Notes under the pieces: model-generated | Database searches by the model: none | Told to the model about the DNA's origin: nothing | What the model saw: the letters and a program-made list of their open reading frames with translations, nothing else | Program-made: the position numbers and the translations under genes | Assembly: GCA_964342365.1 (NCBI GenBank) | Contig: CAYFGW010000007.1 | Coordinates: 1 to 39,284 of the forward strand | Length of the DNA stretch: 39,284 bases | Direction of reading: 5' to 3' | Source of the DNA: CAXRDE01 sp964342365 | GTDB taxonomy: Bacteria; Cyanobacteriota; Sericytochromatia; UBA7694 | Part shown: positions 15,242-23,393 of the stretch, in pieces | Numbering within the stretch: position 1 is the stretch's first letter | How the letters are laid out: each line of letters opens with the position of its first letter

Positions 15242-17263
15242 ATGCAACATTCTGAACACCTTACGGCTTTTCAAAGTCCTGATGCCGCCACCCGAATTCA
15301 GGCTCTGAAAGCTTTAAAAGAAACCTCTCCAGCGGATATTTTTCCCCATGTGGTGCCTTTGCTTTCAGACAGCCATGCCAAAGTGCAGGCTGCTGCTGCT
15401 TTTGCCTTGCGTTATTCCCATCAACCTCAGGCCCAGCCCCAACTGTTGGAATTGTTGCAATCCGAGCAAGCGGCGGTTAAAGTAGCGGCCTTGTTTACCC
15501 TCGGGGAATGGGCAGATCCTGAGGTGATCCCTCATTTGGCGCCATTGCTCAAGGAAGAATCACCGGTACTCAGAAGCCGAGCTGCTGAGGCGCTGGGTAA
15601 AGTGGGGGCTGAACAGGCCATTGAACCCCTTTACGAGGCCCTTGAAAACGAAGAACATCTCAAAGTGGCCCTACGTCTGGCAGAATCTTTGCTCTCTCTG
15701 GGAGATACCCGGGTGCTTTCGGTGCTGATGGCGGCCCTGGAATATGATGATAACGAAATTCGTAACCGGGCTGTGGAAATTCTGGTTAAACATCCTCAGG
15801 AAGCAGCCATTGCGGGGCTGATTGACATTCTTAAGGGCGAGGAGCAGGCGGCTCGTGCTGCCAGTGTCTTTGTGCTTAGCAACATCGGGCATCTGGATAC
15901 AGAAGCGCTGGTGCCTCTCCTGAGTGACGATGTGCGTGCAGTGCGTTCGGGCATTGCGAAAGCCCTGGGCGAAATTGGAGATCCTGCGGTGATTCCCGCC
16001 ATGATGGAAGCCCTGCATGACGAGGACCGTCGTGTGAGAACTCGTGCGGCACAGGCTCTGGGTAAGCTTCAGGCCCAGGAAGCCGTATTAGAGTTGGAGC
16101 AGGCTTTGGCACAGGATGATTCCAGACGGGTGCGCTGGCGTGCTGCGGAAGCTTTGCGTGCTCTCGCTGCCACTGAAACCACCGATACCTTTGTTCAGGC
16201 ATTGGGTGATGAGGACAGTTCTGTGCGTCTGGAATGTCTACGGGCCCTGGCAGACTGGAAAGTCATCCACGCGCTGGAAGCGATTGTGGTTTGTCTTGAA
16301 GATCCCATTCGTCGGGTACGCTGTGGAGCAGCTCGGGCCCTGGGTGAACTGGGAGACTATCGCGCCCTCGGTCCTTTGCGAGATACGGTCTGGCAGGATG
16401 ATGAAGAAAGCGTTCGTCTGGACTGTACGCGGGCCCTTGGAAAACTGCGTCAGTATCTCAAAGATACTGCTGAGGCCCTGCTCCAATTAGAGTCTCAGGC
16501 CTCTTTAACCCTCTCCGACGTGTTGCAAGATACCAGTCAGCGGGTGCGCTCAGAAGCTATTAAAGAACTGATAAAAGCCAATGCTTCGGTTGCTGTAGAG
16601 CCCCTTATAGAACTTTTAGACGAAGAGGACGCCACGCTGCGCGCTGAGGCAGCAGAAGCCCTCGGACAGCTTCAAAGTCCCGCAGCCTTTATGCCTTTAT
16701 TTGAAAGCTTGTCTGATGGAGACAGCCAGGTGCGCAACGCGGCCGTTCAAGCGCTGGTGGAACTGGCTCAGGCCGGGGTGCCAGAAGAGCTTGTGCACGG
16801 TCTCATTCAGGGGCTTCAGAGTCAGGAAATGCGTTTGCGTACCAGTTGCTCACGGGTACTGAGCCAGATAGCCGAACAGATTATAGATATGCTTCTGCCC
16901 TATCTTTATCACGCAGATGAGCGCCTGCGTTCCAGCGTGGTGTTTGTGCTGGGTGAATCTGGTGACGGGCGTGCGCTGTCTTATCTGGTGAATGCTTTAC
17001 AGGATAGTGAGGCTCGCGTACGCACAGCGGCTGCAGAAGCCGTAGAAAAAATAGCCAGTACCGCCATTGCCCCGCTGGCGGCGTCTTTAGATACGGCCAC
17101 AGACGACCGCCTGAAAACCCGTTCGATACAGGCTATGGGCCGCTTATTGAAGCGGCTTCAGCCTCCTCTGGAACACGTACTTTCTGAGGAGAATGAAAAT
17201 ATGCGTCAACTGGCGCAAAAAGCCCTGCAGGGTGCTGATGAAAATACAGAGTTGGTAATATGA
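15242..17263 (+). CDS. HEAT-repeat (PBS-lyase-like) scaffold protein
   Basis: 673 residues made almost wholly of HEAT-like repeats of about 31 residues, roughly twenty in number. They recur as variants of VRxxAAxALGxLGDxxAxxxLxxxLxD (for example VRTRAAQALGKLQAQEAV, VRCGAARALGELGDYRAL and LRAEAAEALGQLQSPAAF). Such proteins form superhelical protein-protein interaction scaffolds; relatives include phycobilin lyase-type repeats of cyanobacteria, but no lyase residues can be assigned. There is no signal peptide or membrane helix, so it is cytoplasmic. AAAGGA lies 8 nt before the ATG. The stop overlaps the M48-like gene by 4 nt (ATGA), so the two are translationally coupled and may act together. 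Confidence 0.92.
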   Translation: MQHSEHLTAFQSPDAATRIQALKALKETSPADIFPHVVPLLSDSHAKVQAAAAFALRYSHQPQAQPQLLELLQSEQAAVKVAALFTLGEWADPEVIPHLAPLLKEESPVLRSRAAEALGKVGAEQAIEPLYEALENEEHLKVALRLAESLLSLGDTRVLSVLMAALEYDDNEIRNRAVEILVKHPQEAAIAGLIDILKGEEQAARAASVFVLSNIGHLDTEALVPLLSDDVRAVRSGIAKALGEIGDPAVIPAMMEALHDEDRRVRTRAAQALGKLQAQEAVLELEQALAQDDSRRVRWRAAEALRALAATETTDTFVQALGDEDSSVRLECLRALADWKVIHALEAIVVCLEDPIRRVRCGAARALGELGDYRALGPLRDTVWQDDEESVRLDCTRALGKLRQYLKDTAEALLQLESQASLTLSDVLQDTSQRVRSEAIKELIKANASVAVEPLIELLDEEDATLRAEAAEALGQLQSPAAFMPLFESLSDGDSQVRNAAVQALVELAQAGVPEELVHGLIQGLQSQEMRLRTSCSRVLSQIAEQIIDMLLPYLYHADERLRSSVVFVLGESGDGRALSYLVNALQDSEARVRTAAAEAVEKIASTAIAPLAASLDTATDDRLKTRSIQAMGRLLKRLQPPLEHVLSEENENMRQLAQKALQGADENTELVI

Positions 17264-18237
17264 GTAATTACGTAGAATGCCCCTTGTGTGGGTTTGCTAA
17301 TCCCGTTTCGAGACACGCCCTTGAGCGGGTCAAAATTCGCTGCGCCCGCTGCAAACTTTATTTAAAAACCGATCCCCACGCCAAGTTCCGGCATCTGGAT
17401 CCGGCGGTCTATCGCCATTCCCTGGAAACAGAAGCTTTTAAAAAGCTTTCGTTGATGCCCGGTATCAATACGGTTTTGCAAAAGATGGCTCCACTACTCG
17501 AACAGCGGTATACAGAAACTTTTTTTGCAGCCAACGGTCTCAAGGTAGGACCTCAACAGTATCCTGATTTACATGCCAAATTAGAAAGTGCCTGTAAAAT
17601 CCTCGGTTATACCAAAATTCCTGCACTCTATTTGTGTTTTCTGGATCTCAACGGTCAGTTGGATGCCTACAGTTTTTCTGCAGGAGATCAGTCTCCCTTT
17701 ATTGTGCTGTCCCCTGAGGCGCTGGAGCGTTTAGAAGAAGAAGAGGTGCTGGCATTGCTGGCCCACGAACTGGGACATATTCAAATGGGAACGCTGCGTT
17801 ATAAAATGGCGGCAGATGCCCTGGCTTCACTGGTGCACAAGGCCTTTAAGAAAACCCCCTTAGAGGTGTTTGCGGACAGTATTTCTTTGCCGGTACAGCA
17901 GGCGTTAATGGAATGGCGGGTTCACGCGAATCTGAGTGCGGATCGCTCTGCCATGCTGGTATTACAGGATCAGCAGGCGGTATTTTCTCTCTTGTTAAAA
18001 TTAACGGGAGGCATTACCAGCAGGGCCAGTGTAGAAGCTTTCTTACAGCAGGCAGAAACCGTAGACAATGACTTGATTGCGCAGTGGCTGGATAAATACT
18101 GGCAACAGTTCTTGTTTAGCCGTAAACTTCCGCCTTTTTCCGTATGGCGCGCCGGACAGCTGGCCAATTGGTCAAAGCCCAGTCGCAAAGGCTACGGTTT
18201 CCAGGACATTGTCAAAATCTTCGCGGTGAGTGAATAA
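17260..18237 (+). CDS. M48-like metalloprotease with N-terminal zinc ribbon, third zinc ligand altered
   Basis: 325 residues. An N-terminal four-cysteine ribbon (Cys7/10 and Cys28/31) precedes an M48 peptidase domain. The catalytic helix reads LALLAHELGHIQMG with HELGH at 169-173. The usual second motif ExxxDR is represented by NLSADR (224-229): the position that normally supplies the third zinc ligand Glu is Asn224 here, so activity is doubtful or uses another ligand. Unlike HtpX or Ste24 it has no clear membrane helices, and the M48 relatives with WxRxxEYSADRAALL-type motifs are the closest resemblance. It starts at an ATGA overlap with the HEAT-repeat gene, so the HEAT protein may be its partner or substrate adaptor. 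Confidence 0.82.
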   Translation: MSNYVECPLCGFANPVSRHALERVKIRCARCKLYLKTDPHAKFRHLDPAVYRHSLETEAFKKLSLMPGINTVLQKMAPLLEQRYTETFFAANGLKVGPQQYPDLHAKLESACKILGYTKIPALYLCFLDLNGQLDAYSFSAGDQSPFIVLSPEALERLEEEEVLALLAHELGHIQMGTLRYKMAADALASLVHKAFKKTPLEVFADSISLPVQQALMEWRVHANLSADRSAMLVLQDQQAVFSLLLKLTGGITSRASVEAFLQQAETVDNDLIAQWLDKYWQQFLFSRKLPPFSVWRAGQLANWSKPSRKGYGFQDIVKIFAVSE

Positions 18238-18254
18238 ATCAGCGGGCTGACGAT

Positions 18255-18740
18255 CTAGAGAATCATGGCGATTTTCCATTCGCCATCCACGGGTTGAAGC
18301 ACATAATCGAAGTTTTGCACGTCAATGGCATCACCTTCTGTGTTCAGACGCTGACGATTGACCGTGACCCGGCGCACGTTGACCACAGCCCGCTGCGATT
18401 CAACTTCCGTAAAACTGACGCTATCAATTTTATACTGAATATCCTGAGGCAGCAGTCGCTCGTAGATATCACGGGCATCTTCTCGGTCAAAAAGAAAGGC
18501 TCTGGCAAATAAATCAAAGTTTTTGTCCCGGAGACCGTTGATGCTATTCTCAATGGGTAACAGCAGTTCCTTGCGGGTGTCCTCATCCACCTTACTGCGG
18601 CTTTCTCTATCCAGCAGACTTTCTAAGAAGGCTTTATCCACATTAACGATGGTTTCTTGCCGGACGTCTATGGGGGTGGGGCAACCGCTCAATAGAAGAG
18701 GTGCCAGACTGAAACTCAAAATCAGTAGTGTTCTTACCAT
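18255..18740 (-). CDS. Small lipoprotein, NTF2-like fold suspected
   Basis: 161 residues. The leader MVRTLLILSFSLAPLLLSGC has a canonical lipobox (Cys20). The mature part is helical at the start (KAFLESLLDRESRSKVDED, then LLLPIENSINGLRDKNFDLF) and ends in beta-strand pairs closing with DYVLQPVDGEWKIAMIL. This layout, with a final W-K-I strand, resembles small NTF2-like/DUF4878-type lipoproteins; that assignment is inference. AAGGG lies about 10 nt before the ATG. It ends 17 nt from the convergent M48-like gene; no terminator is visible beyond a 5-bp inverted repeat TCAGC...GCTGA. Confidence 0.78.
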   Translation of the reverse strand: MVRTLLILSFSLAPLLLSGCPTPIDVRQETIVNVDKAFLESLLDRESRSKVDEDTRKELLLPIENSINGLRDKNFDLFARAFLFDREDARDIYERLLPQDIQYKIDSVSFTEVESQRAVVNVRRVTVNRQRLNTEGDAIDVQNFDYVLQPVDGEWKIAMIL

Positions 18741-18775
18741 ATCATTATGACCCTTAAATTTTTTTATTATAGCTC

Positions 18776-18808
18776 AAAAGCCGCCGTTTTACAGAAAACG
18801 ACGGCTTT
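18776..18808 (-). terminator. Terminator of the lipoprotein gene at 18831-19661
   Basis: A long hairpin, AAAGCCGCCGTTTT (18777-18790) with AAAACGACGGCTTT (18795-18808), one mismatch and a 4-nt loop, lies 22 nt after the stop. The minus direction ends in TTTT. It separates this gene from the one at 18255. Confidence 0.8.
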
Positions 18809-18830
18809 TTGTTAGTGGGCAATTTTAAAT

Positions 18831-19661
18831 TTAGCGATTGGCGTAGGAGCTGATTTCGCGGTGAACCAGTTTCCAGGCGTCACGCTTGGAAGGACCGTGC
18901 TCCATGATTAAGCCAAAGATACGGCTGTAGTTGGCCTGATAGTAGCGGGCCGCGCGGTAGGTGTCCCAACGCACGTAGTTGACGTCGTAAGAATTGCGGT
19001 TATAGTCAATGATCTCGCCAAAGGTGGGCATGAGCATAGCGGCTTTGTTGGGGAGCAGTTTATAGTGACGCTCAGCGGGTGGGTTGTGAACGTCCTGATA
19101 AGGCAGGGTGCGTCCGTTAACACTCAGGGCGTTGGCCAGAACGTCAAGCAGGATAAAGCGGCGCATTTCGGTGCGGCTGGGCTTATAAAGACTCTGGACT
19201 TCACGATAAGCGGAGTTGATGTACTTGTTGAAGTGGCCTCTGGCATAGCGCTCGCTCATGTATTTGCGATCTTCGTAAACGGTGTCTGAACTATAGCGAA
19301 TATGATCCGAAAAATCACTGTAGTTTTCAAAAGGCAGTGAGCCGAAGGGGCTATCAAAAGGGCTTTGTGCATTCAGGCTGCCTTCTGCGGCAAAAACCCG
19401 GTCAGCAGGATAGCTTTTGTTTTTGTTTTGTTCAGCAATATTGTCAAATTGAGAAGGAGCCACCTGAACCTGGCGGTTTTCGATGAGGGGGCCTTCTTGT
19501 TTCTCGACTTTTCCGGCGTTGAATTGACCGATGCGCTGGCCTGCAGGAAGTGCGCGAGCGTTAGGAGCGGTGGGAATGCCCTGGCGGAAAACGGGCTGAG
19601 GAGAACCACAGGCGCTCAGAGCCATAGCGGCGAGGGAGAGAAGAAGAATAGATTTTTTCAA
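18831..19661 (-). CDS. Hypothetical lipoprotein
   Basis: 276 residues from a TTG at 19661, chosen because it gives a standard leader MKKSILLLSLAAMALSAC (Cys18) and has AAGGAAA about 9 nt upstream. A GTG at 19697 in the same frame would add 12 residues but lacks a ribosome-binding site. After a Pro/Asn-rich stretch (about 19-95) the C-terminal part is helical and rich in Tyr and Arg (DTVYEDRKYMSERYARGHF, then YKPSRTEMRRFILLDVL, then YVRWDTYRAARYYQANYSR). No known family is recognised. A strong terminator follows. The 145-nt divergent gap upstream holds a 13-bp perfect inverted repeat. Confidence 0.75.
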   Translation of the reverse strand: MKKSILLLSLAAMALSACGSPQPVFRQGIPTAPNARALPAGQRIGQFNAGKVEKQEGPLIENRQVQVAPSQFDNIAEQNKNKSYPADRVFAAEGSLNAQSPFDSPFGSLPFENYSDFSDHIRYSSDTVYEDRKYMSERYARGHFNKYINSAYREVQSLYKPSRTEMRRFILLDVLANALSVNGRTLPYQDVHNPPAERHYKLLPNKAAMLMPTFGEIIDYNRNSYDVNYVRWDTYRAARYYQANYSRIFGLIMEHGPSKRDAWKLVHREISSYANR

Positions 19662-19726
19662 GGGATTAGGTTTCCTTAAATATGATGAGTGATACACTTA
19701 TTATGCTACAGCTCTCTAAAAAACTG

Positions 19727-19761
19727 AAGTTAATTTTTGTGTATTAACCAAAAATTAACTT
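19727..19761. repeat. Perfect 13-bp inverted repeat in a divergent intergenic region
   Basis: AAGTTAATTTTTG (19727-19739) and CAAAAATTAACTT (19749-19761) are exact reverse complements with a 9-nt spacer. It sits between the divergent genes at 19661 (minus) and 19807 (plus), about 65 and 45 nt from their starts. The lack of GC in the stem and of a GC-rich base makes a classic terminator unlikely; an operator is the more likely reading. Confidence 0.75.
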
Positions 19762-19806
19762 TAAAATATATCTTTATTAACCTCAAATCAAAAAGTTAGT
19801 CGTATT

Positions 19807-20889
19807 TTGTCCCAATCATTTTCTTCCACACCGCAACCCTATCTTTCTCGTTTTACCTTGCAGGGACATCGCCTGCTGGATACTTCTATTAAAAAACAGC
19901 TCAAGCATATTGTGCGTCAGCTATCGCAGGATCACGTTCAGGGGGAACTCGCCGCCATCTGGCTGGGGGGAAGCTATGGTCGTGGAGAAGGCGCAGTGAG
20001 GCGTTCAGAAAACACCGAAACGGTGGTAGGTGACTACGATATCTTTCTCATGTACCATCAGGCCGCGCAGGCAAAGGCCTGCGAAAAGAAGTTTCCGCAG
20101 TGGGAGCATCGTCTTCAACAGCTGATCGGATTTCAGGTGGATTTAAAAACCCCCGGCACCCTGGAAAACCTTTATGCTATCACGGATCATTTTTACTGGC
20201 AAAATTTATGTTTATGTCATCAGAAACTGTGGGTTTCTCCCCGATTAGAACGCCAGCAAAAGCAGGTGTCCATGACCTTGCATACCCTGCAGCCAGCATA
20301 CGCGCTGGATTTGCTTTTGCAGGGCGTCAAGCGTCTGTTGTCCGGGGAGTGCGGGGGCGATGTGCTACTGGGCTTTGGAGATGCCCTGTTACTGGAACAT
20401 AAGGTTTATGCCCATACGCTACAGGGGCGTCTTCAAAAAATGTATACCCTGCAGCATGAGCTGGGCATCGTCTGGCTGCGGGAGCTGTTTTTTGCTTACC
20501 AGGACGCTATCCGAGAGCGTTTGTATCCTACAGAGCAATCTTTGCACCTGTCTCAGGCAAAACTCAACGAGGTGGCCTGTACCGTAATTGGCGCCTATTT
20601 TACGGGCATTGAGGCAGAACAGTTGCTCACCCGTAATCCGAAGGTGTTTTCTTCAGTGGTAACTAACTTAAAACATAAAAAAGAGCGCATGGCATTACTG
20701 GGACTTTGCTTATTACAACCCCGGCTTTTGCCCGGGGTGATCCGCAAGTCTTTTTTGCCCCGTCATGTTTATCAGGCCATGCATAAAGCATCGCCCGTGC
20801 AACAAAAACAGGGACTCACCGACTATTTTTTAAGAACCCTCAAAATCCTCTACGCGAATAATGCTGTCTACCGTATGGATAATATCTAG
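19807..20889 (+). CDS. Nucleotidyltransferase-fold protein
   Basis: 360 residues from a TTG at 19807; no ATG or strong ribosome-binding site is found, so the exact start is uncertain. The N-terminal domain has the polymerase-beta-type motif GGSYGRGEG (about 54-62) and the metal residues Asp76/Asp78 (GDYDIFL) and probably Asp112 (FQVDLK). It should therefore transfer a nucleotide, but to what is unknown. The region from about 150 to 350 is all-helical and may be a substrate-binding bundle similar to that of aminoglycoside-nucleotidyltransferase-like proteins. I see no partner toxin/antitoxin gene. The last 60 nt overlap the 3' end of hom on the other strand. Confidence 0.75.
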   Translation: MSQSFSSTPQPYLSRFTLQGHRLLDTSIKKQLKHIVRQLSQDHVQGELAAIWLGGSYGRGEGAVRRSENTETVVGDYDIFLMYHQAAQAKACEKKFPQWEHRLQQLIGFQVDLKTPGTLENLYAITDHFYWQNLCLCHQKLWVSPRLERQQKQVSMTLHTLQPAYALDLLLQGVKRLLSGECGGDVLLGFGDALLLEHKVYAHTLQGRLQKMYTLQHELGIVWLRELFFAYQDAIRERLYPTEQSLHLSQAKLNEVACTVIGAYFTGIEAEQLLTRNPKVFSSVVTNLKHKKERMALLGLCLLQPRLLPGVIRKSFLPRHVYQAMHKASPVQQKQGLTDYFLRTLKILYANNAVYRMDNI

Positions 20890-22122
20890 CTGCTGGATTT
20901 TGGCCACCACCTGACGCAGTTTGAGTTCAGACACCGGGTGGGTGATAATCACCAGTTCGGCCCGGCCCTGTGCATGTTTTTTCTGAGTCAGCGTATGAAT
21001 ACTCATGTCCGCTTCTCCCATCAGTGCGCCCAGTTGTCCCAGAACTCCCGTACGGTCTTCTGCCTGAAGCCGTAAGTAGTAACGGTTCATCACCTTTTCC
21101 GCCGGGGCCAGCTCCGCTTCCTGAGGTGGATGCTGGCAGCCCATGAGTAAATTGGGGGGCGCGTCCATCTCCACAGCAATATTTAAAATATCGCTCACCA
21201 CCGCACTAGCGGTAGGCATGCCTCCGGCTCCCTTGCCATAAAACATCAGATCACCCACGGCGTCGCCTTGCACCAGCAGCGCATTATAAACGCCGTTAAC
21301 AGAGGCCAGCGGATGCTGAGCGGGAATCATTGTAGGATGAACGCGGGTTTCAAAGCCGTGGGCTCCCCGTTTGGCAATGGCTAGCAGTTTAATCACGTAG
21401 CCCAGTTCTTTGGCATGGGCAATGTCCTGAGCTGAAATACGCTGGATGCCCACCCGGTGAATGGCGTCTACCGGAATACGCCGATCAAAAATCAAAGAGG
21501 CCAGAATACCGATTTTATAGACCGCATCAAAGGCTTCCACATCATCAGTGGGGTCCGATTCAGCAAACCCCTTGTCTTGAGCTTCTTTGAGTACCTCGCC
21601 AAAATCTCGACCTGCTTCGGTCATGGCGGACAGAATATAGTTGGTGGTGCCGTTAATAATACCGTAGATAGAGTGTAAATGATTGGCAATCAGACTGCGT
21701 TTGAGGGTTTGAATAATGGGAATACCGCCTGCTACAGCGGCTTCATAGTAAATAGCACAGCCGTTTTCGTTGGCGGCGTCAAACAGTTCAGCACCGTGTT
21801 TGGCCATCAGCTCTTTATTGGCGGTGACTACGTGCTTGCCCGCATGGAGGGCTTTAAGTAGGTATTCACGGCTGTCTTCCACGCCCCCCATAACTTCCAC
21901 CACGATTTGAATATCCGGGTGGGTCAAAATGTCGTCGGGATTGGTGGTCAGCTGTTCCGGACGCAGGCCGGGGCGGCTTTTACCGGGGGTTTTTACCAGC
22001 GCCCCACGGATCACCAGTTGAGCTTCTGTGCGTTGACCGTAATTTGTAGCCTTGTCCTGTAAAAGTTTGACCACCGACTGGCCCACGGTGCCACAGCCCA
22101 GAAGTCCGATGCCTATTTCCAT
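20830..22122 (-). CDS. hom: Homoserine dehydrogenase
   Basis: 430 residues with a C-terminal ACT domain. It reduces aspartate semialdehyde to homoserine for Thr, Met and Ile synthesis. The N terminus MEIGIGLLGCGTVGQSVVKL is the Rossmann NAD(P) site. VTANKELMAKHG, AAVAGGIPIIQ, the GIINGTTNYIL block and the FAESDPTDDVEAFDA block are the family signatures, with the catalytic Lys in the last region. The ACT domain (about 350-425, RLQAEDRTGVLGQLGALMGE) suggests feedback control by threonine. GAGGAAAA lies just before the ATG. It is the last gene of the compact pspA-hom unit, 15 nt after lptC. Its 3' end runs 60 nt into the convergent nucleotidyltransferase gene. Confidence 0.97.
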   Translation of the reverse strand: MEIGIGLLGCGTVGQSVVKLLQDKATNYGQRTEAQLVIRGALVKTPGKSRPGLRPEQLTTNPDDILTHPDIQIVVEVMGGVEDSREYLLKALHAGKHVVTANKELMAKHGAELFDAANENGCAIYYEAAVAGGIPIIQTLKRSLIANHLHSIYGIINGTTNYILSAMTEAGRDFGEVLKEAQDKGFAESDPTDDVEAFDAVYKIGILASLIFDRRIPVDAIHRVGIQRISAQDIAHAKELGYVIKLLAIAKRGAHGFETRVHPTMIPAQHPLASVNGVYNALLVQGDAVGDLMFYGKGAGGMPTASAVVSDILNIAVEMDAPPNLLMGCQHPPQEAELAPAEKVMNRYYLRLQAEDRTGVLGQLGALMGEADMSIHTLTQKKHAQGRAELVIITHPVSELKLRQVVAKIQQLDIIHTVDSIIRVEDFEGS

Positions 22123-22137
22123 TGTTTTCCTCTTTTG

Positions 22138-22833
22138 TTATTTTGATTCAAATTCTTCTACGTCAATTTGCTGTTCTTCTTTGATGGGCATTTCGATATA
22201 TACACGCCCTTCGAGATACATTTCTTTGTCACGGGTTTTTACATCCATGGTGTCTGCGGTCATATAGGTGCCCTTACTGGTACGCACCTTGCTGCGGGTG
22301 GTTGAGCTCAGGCTTTCGTCCGACTTTTTCCAGAGCATATCGTCGGTGAGCACAATATCTCTGGTGTCGGTAATGATTTTCACGTCCTCTTCCATACGCA
22401 GGTCTTCCTGGTTGCGATCGTAGGTAGCTTTGCGCGCTTCCCACACAATGCGACGCCGCTTGTTTTCGTCAATGTCCCCATCACCGAGATCCTTTTCCCA
22501 GTTCTTCATATTGAAAAATTCACCGTGGGGTTTGTTGGCCCCTTCCAAAAAGTTCACATAACGATCGTCACGGGTCACTTCCACTTCATCTGCAAAGATC
22601 ACAAAAAATGGAGTGCCCTGTTTGCGTCCGCGCATAACCACATCGTAAAAACGCAGCTCCACCTGATCTTGTACCTGTTGAGGGGGTTCTACCGCTGCCG
22701 GATTACGGGCGCTCATACGCCACAAACCGTAGCCTGAAAGACCCACTACCGCAATAATGGCCACAGGAATCATCCAGGGGCGAAAAGCGTGTCTGAGATA
22801 GTAGGGTTTGTTTAAACGCTGCCAGAGGCTCAA
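22138..22833 (-). CDS. lptC: LptC-type LPS export protein
   Basis: 231 residues from a TTG at 22833; GGAG lies 8 nt upstream and the TTGA overlaps the rsmD stop by 4 nt, which supports this non-standard start. A single N-terminal membrane helix (about 20-39, WMIPVAIIAVVGLSGYGLW) anchors a periplasmic beta-jellyroll: VELRFYDVVMRGRKQGTPFF, then FADEVEVTRDDRYVNF, then strand pairs up to MYLEGRVYIEMP. This is the LptC/YrbK layout, though with a charged insertion (about 105-125). LptC passes lipopolysaccharide from the LptBFG transporter to LptA, so the organism is a diderm. No lptA or lptB is in the window. Confidence 0.82.
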   Translation of the reverse strand: MSLWQRLNKPYYLRHAFRPWMIPVAIIAVVGLSGYGLWRMSARNPAAVEPPQQVQDQVELRFYDVVMRGRKQGTPFFVIFADEVEVTRDDRYVNFLEGANKPHGEFFNMKNWEKDLGDGDIDENKRRRIVWEARKATYDRNQEDLRMEEDVKIITDTRDIVLTDDMLWKKSDESLSSTTRSKVRTSKGTYMTADTMDVKTRDKEMYLEGRVYIEMPIKEEQQIDVEEFESK

Positions 22834-23381
22834 GGGCGTTTCTCCAGAAGATCAATGCAAACGTCTCCGTATTCACGGGTTTCACAAAAATCCCACGTAT
22901 CTGGCAACGACCAGGTTTTATGACGCTTACGATATTCCACACAAAGAGTGACCGGACGCTGGGCGGGTAATGTGTTGAGTACTTCGAGCACGTAACTGTA
23001 GAGTTTTTCGTAGTCATAGGGCGGGTCAAAGTAAATAAAATCTACGTCTATAGACCGCTGCCGCTGAATGAATTTTTGCACCTGACTTTTGTAGCATTGC
23101 CCTGCCTGAGAGAGCTTCAGGGTGCGCAAATTTTCTTTGAGGAATTGCAGGGCCCGTGCGTTTTGTTCTACAAAGGTGACCTGTGCCGCTCCCCGGCTGA
23201 GAGCTTCTAAACCAATCACCCCCGAGCCGGAACACAGGTCCCACCAGTGGCTGTCTGGTAAGTCCTCACGCCAGCGATGAAAAAGCGCCTCACGTACCCG
23301 CGCCGGGGTAGGACGAATTTCTGGCCGATCCAGCCATTTAATGTGGCGACCGCCGTGGTCACCTCCGGTGAGTTTTAACAT
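22830..23381 (-). CDS. rsmD: 16S rRNA (guanine966-N2)-methyltransferase RsmD
   Basis: 183 residues. RsmD methylates G966 of 16S rRNA using SAM. The N-terminal block RPTPARVREALFHRW, SAM motif LCSGSGVIGLEALSRGA, VEQNARAL and catalytic DPPY (IYFDPPYDYEKL) are all present at the expected positions and the length is normal. The ribosome-binding site is weak; the DUF1361 gene ends 12 nt upstream. The stop overlaps the lptC start by 4 nt. Confidence 0.95.
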   Translation of the reverse strand: MLKLTGGDHGGRHIKWLDRPEIRPTPARVREALFHRWREDLPDSHWWDLCSGSGVIGLEALSRGAAQVTFVEQNARALQFLKENLRTLKLSQAGQCYKSQVQKFIQRQRSIDVDFIYFDPPYDYEKLYSYVLEVLNTLPAQRPVTLCVEYRKRHKTWSLPDTWDFCETREYGDVCIDLLEKRP

Positions 23382-23393
23382 ACGTTCAGTGTA

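Noticed and set aside
18239..18250. TCAGC-GG-GCTGA hairpin between convergent genes as a terminator
   Set aside because: Only 5 bp with a 2-nt loop and no T tract.
19807..20889. Nucleotidyltransferase as half of a toxin-antitoxin pair
   Set aside because: No small partner gene is adjacent; the neighbours are divergent or convergent and unrelated.
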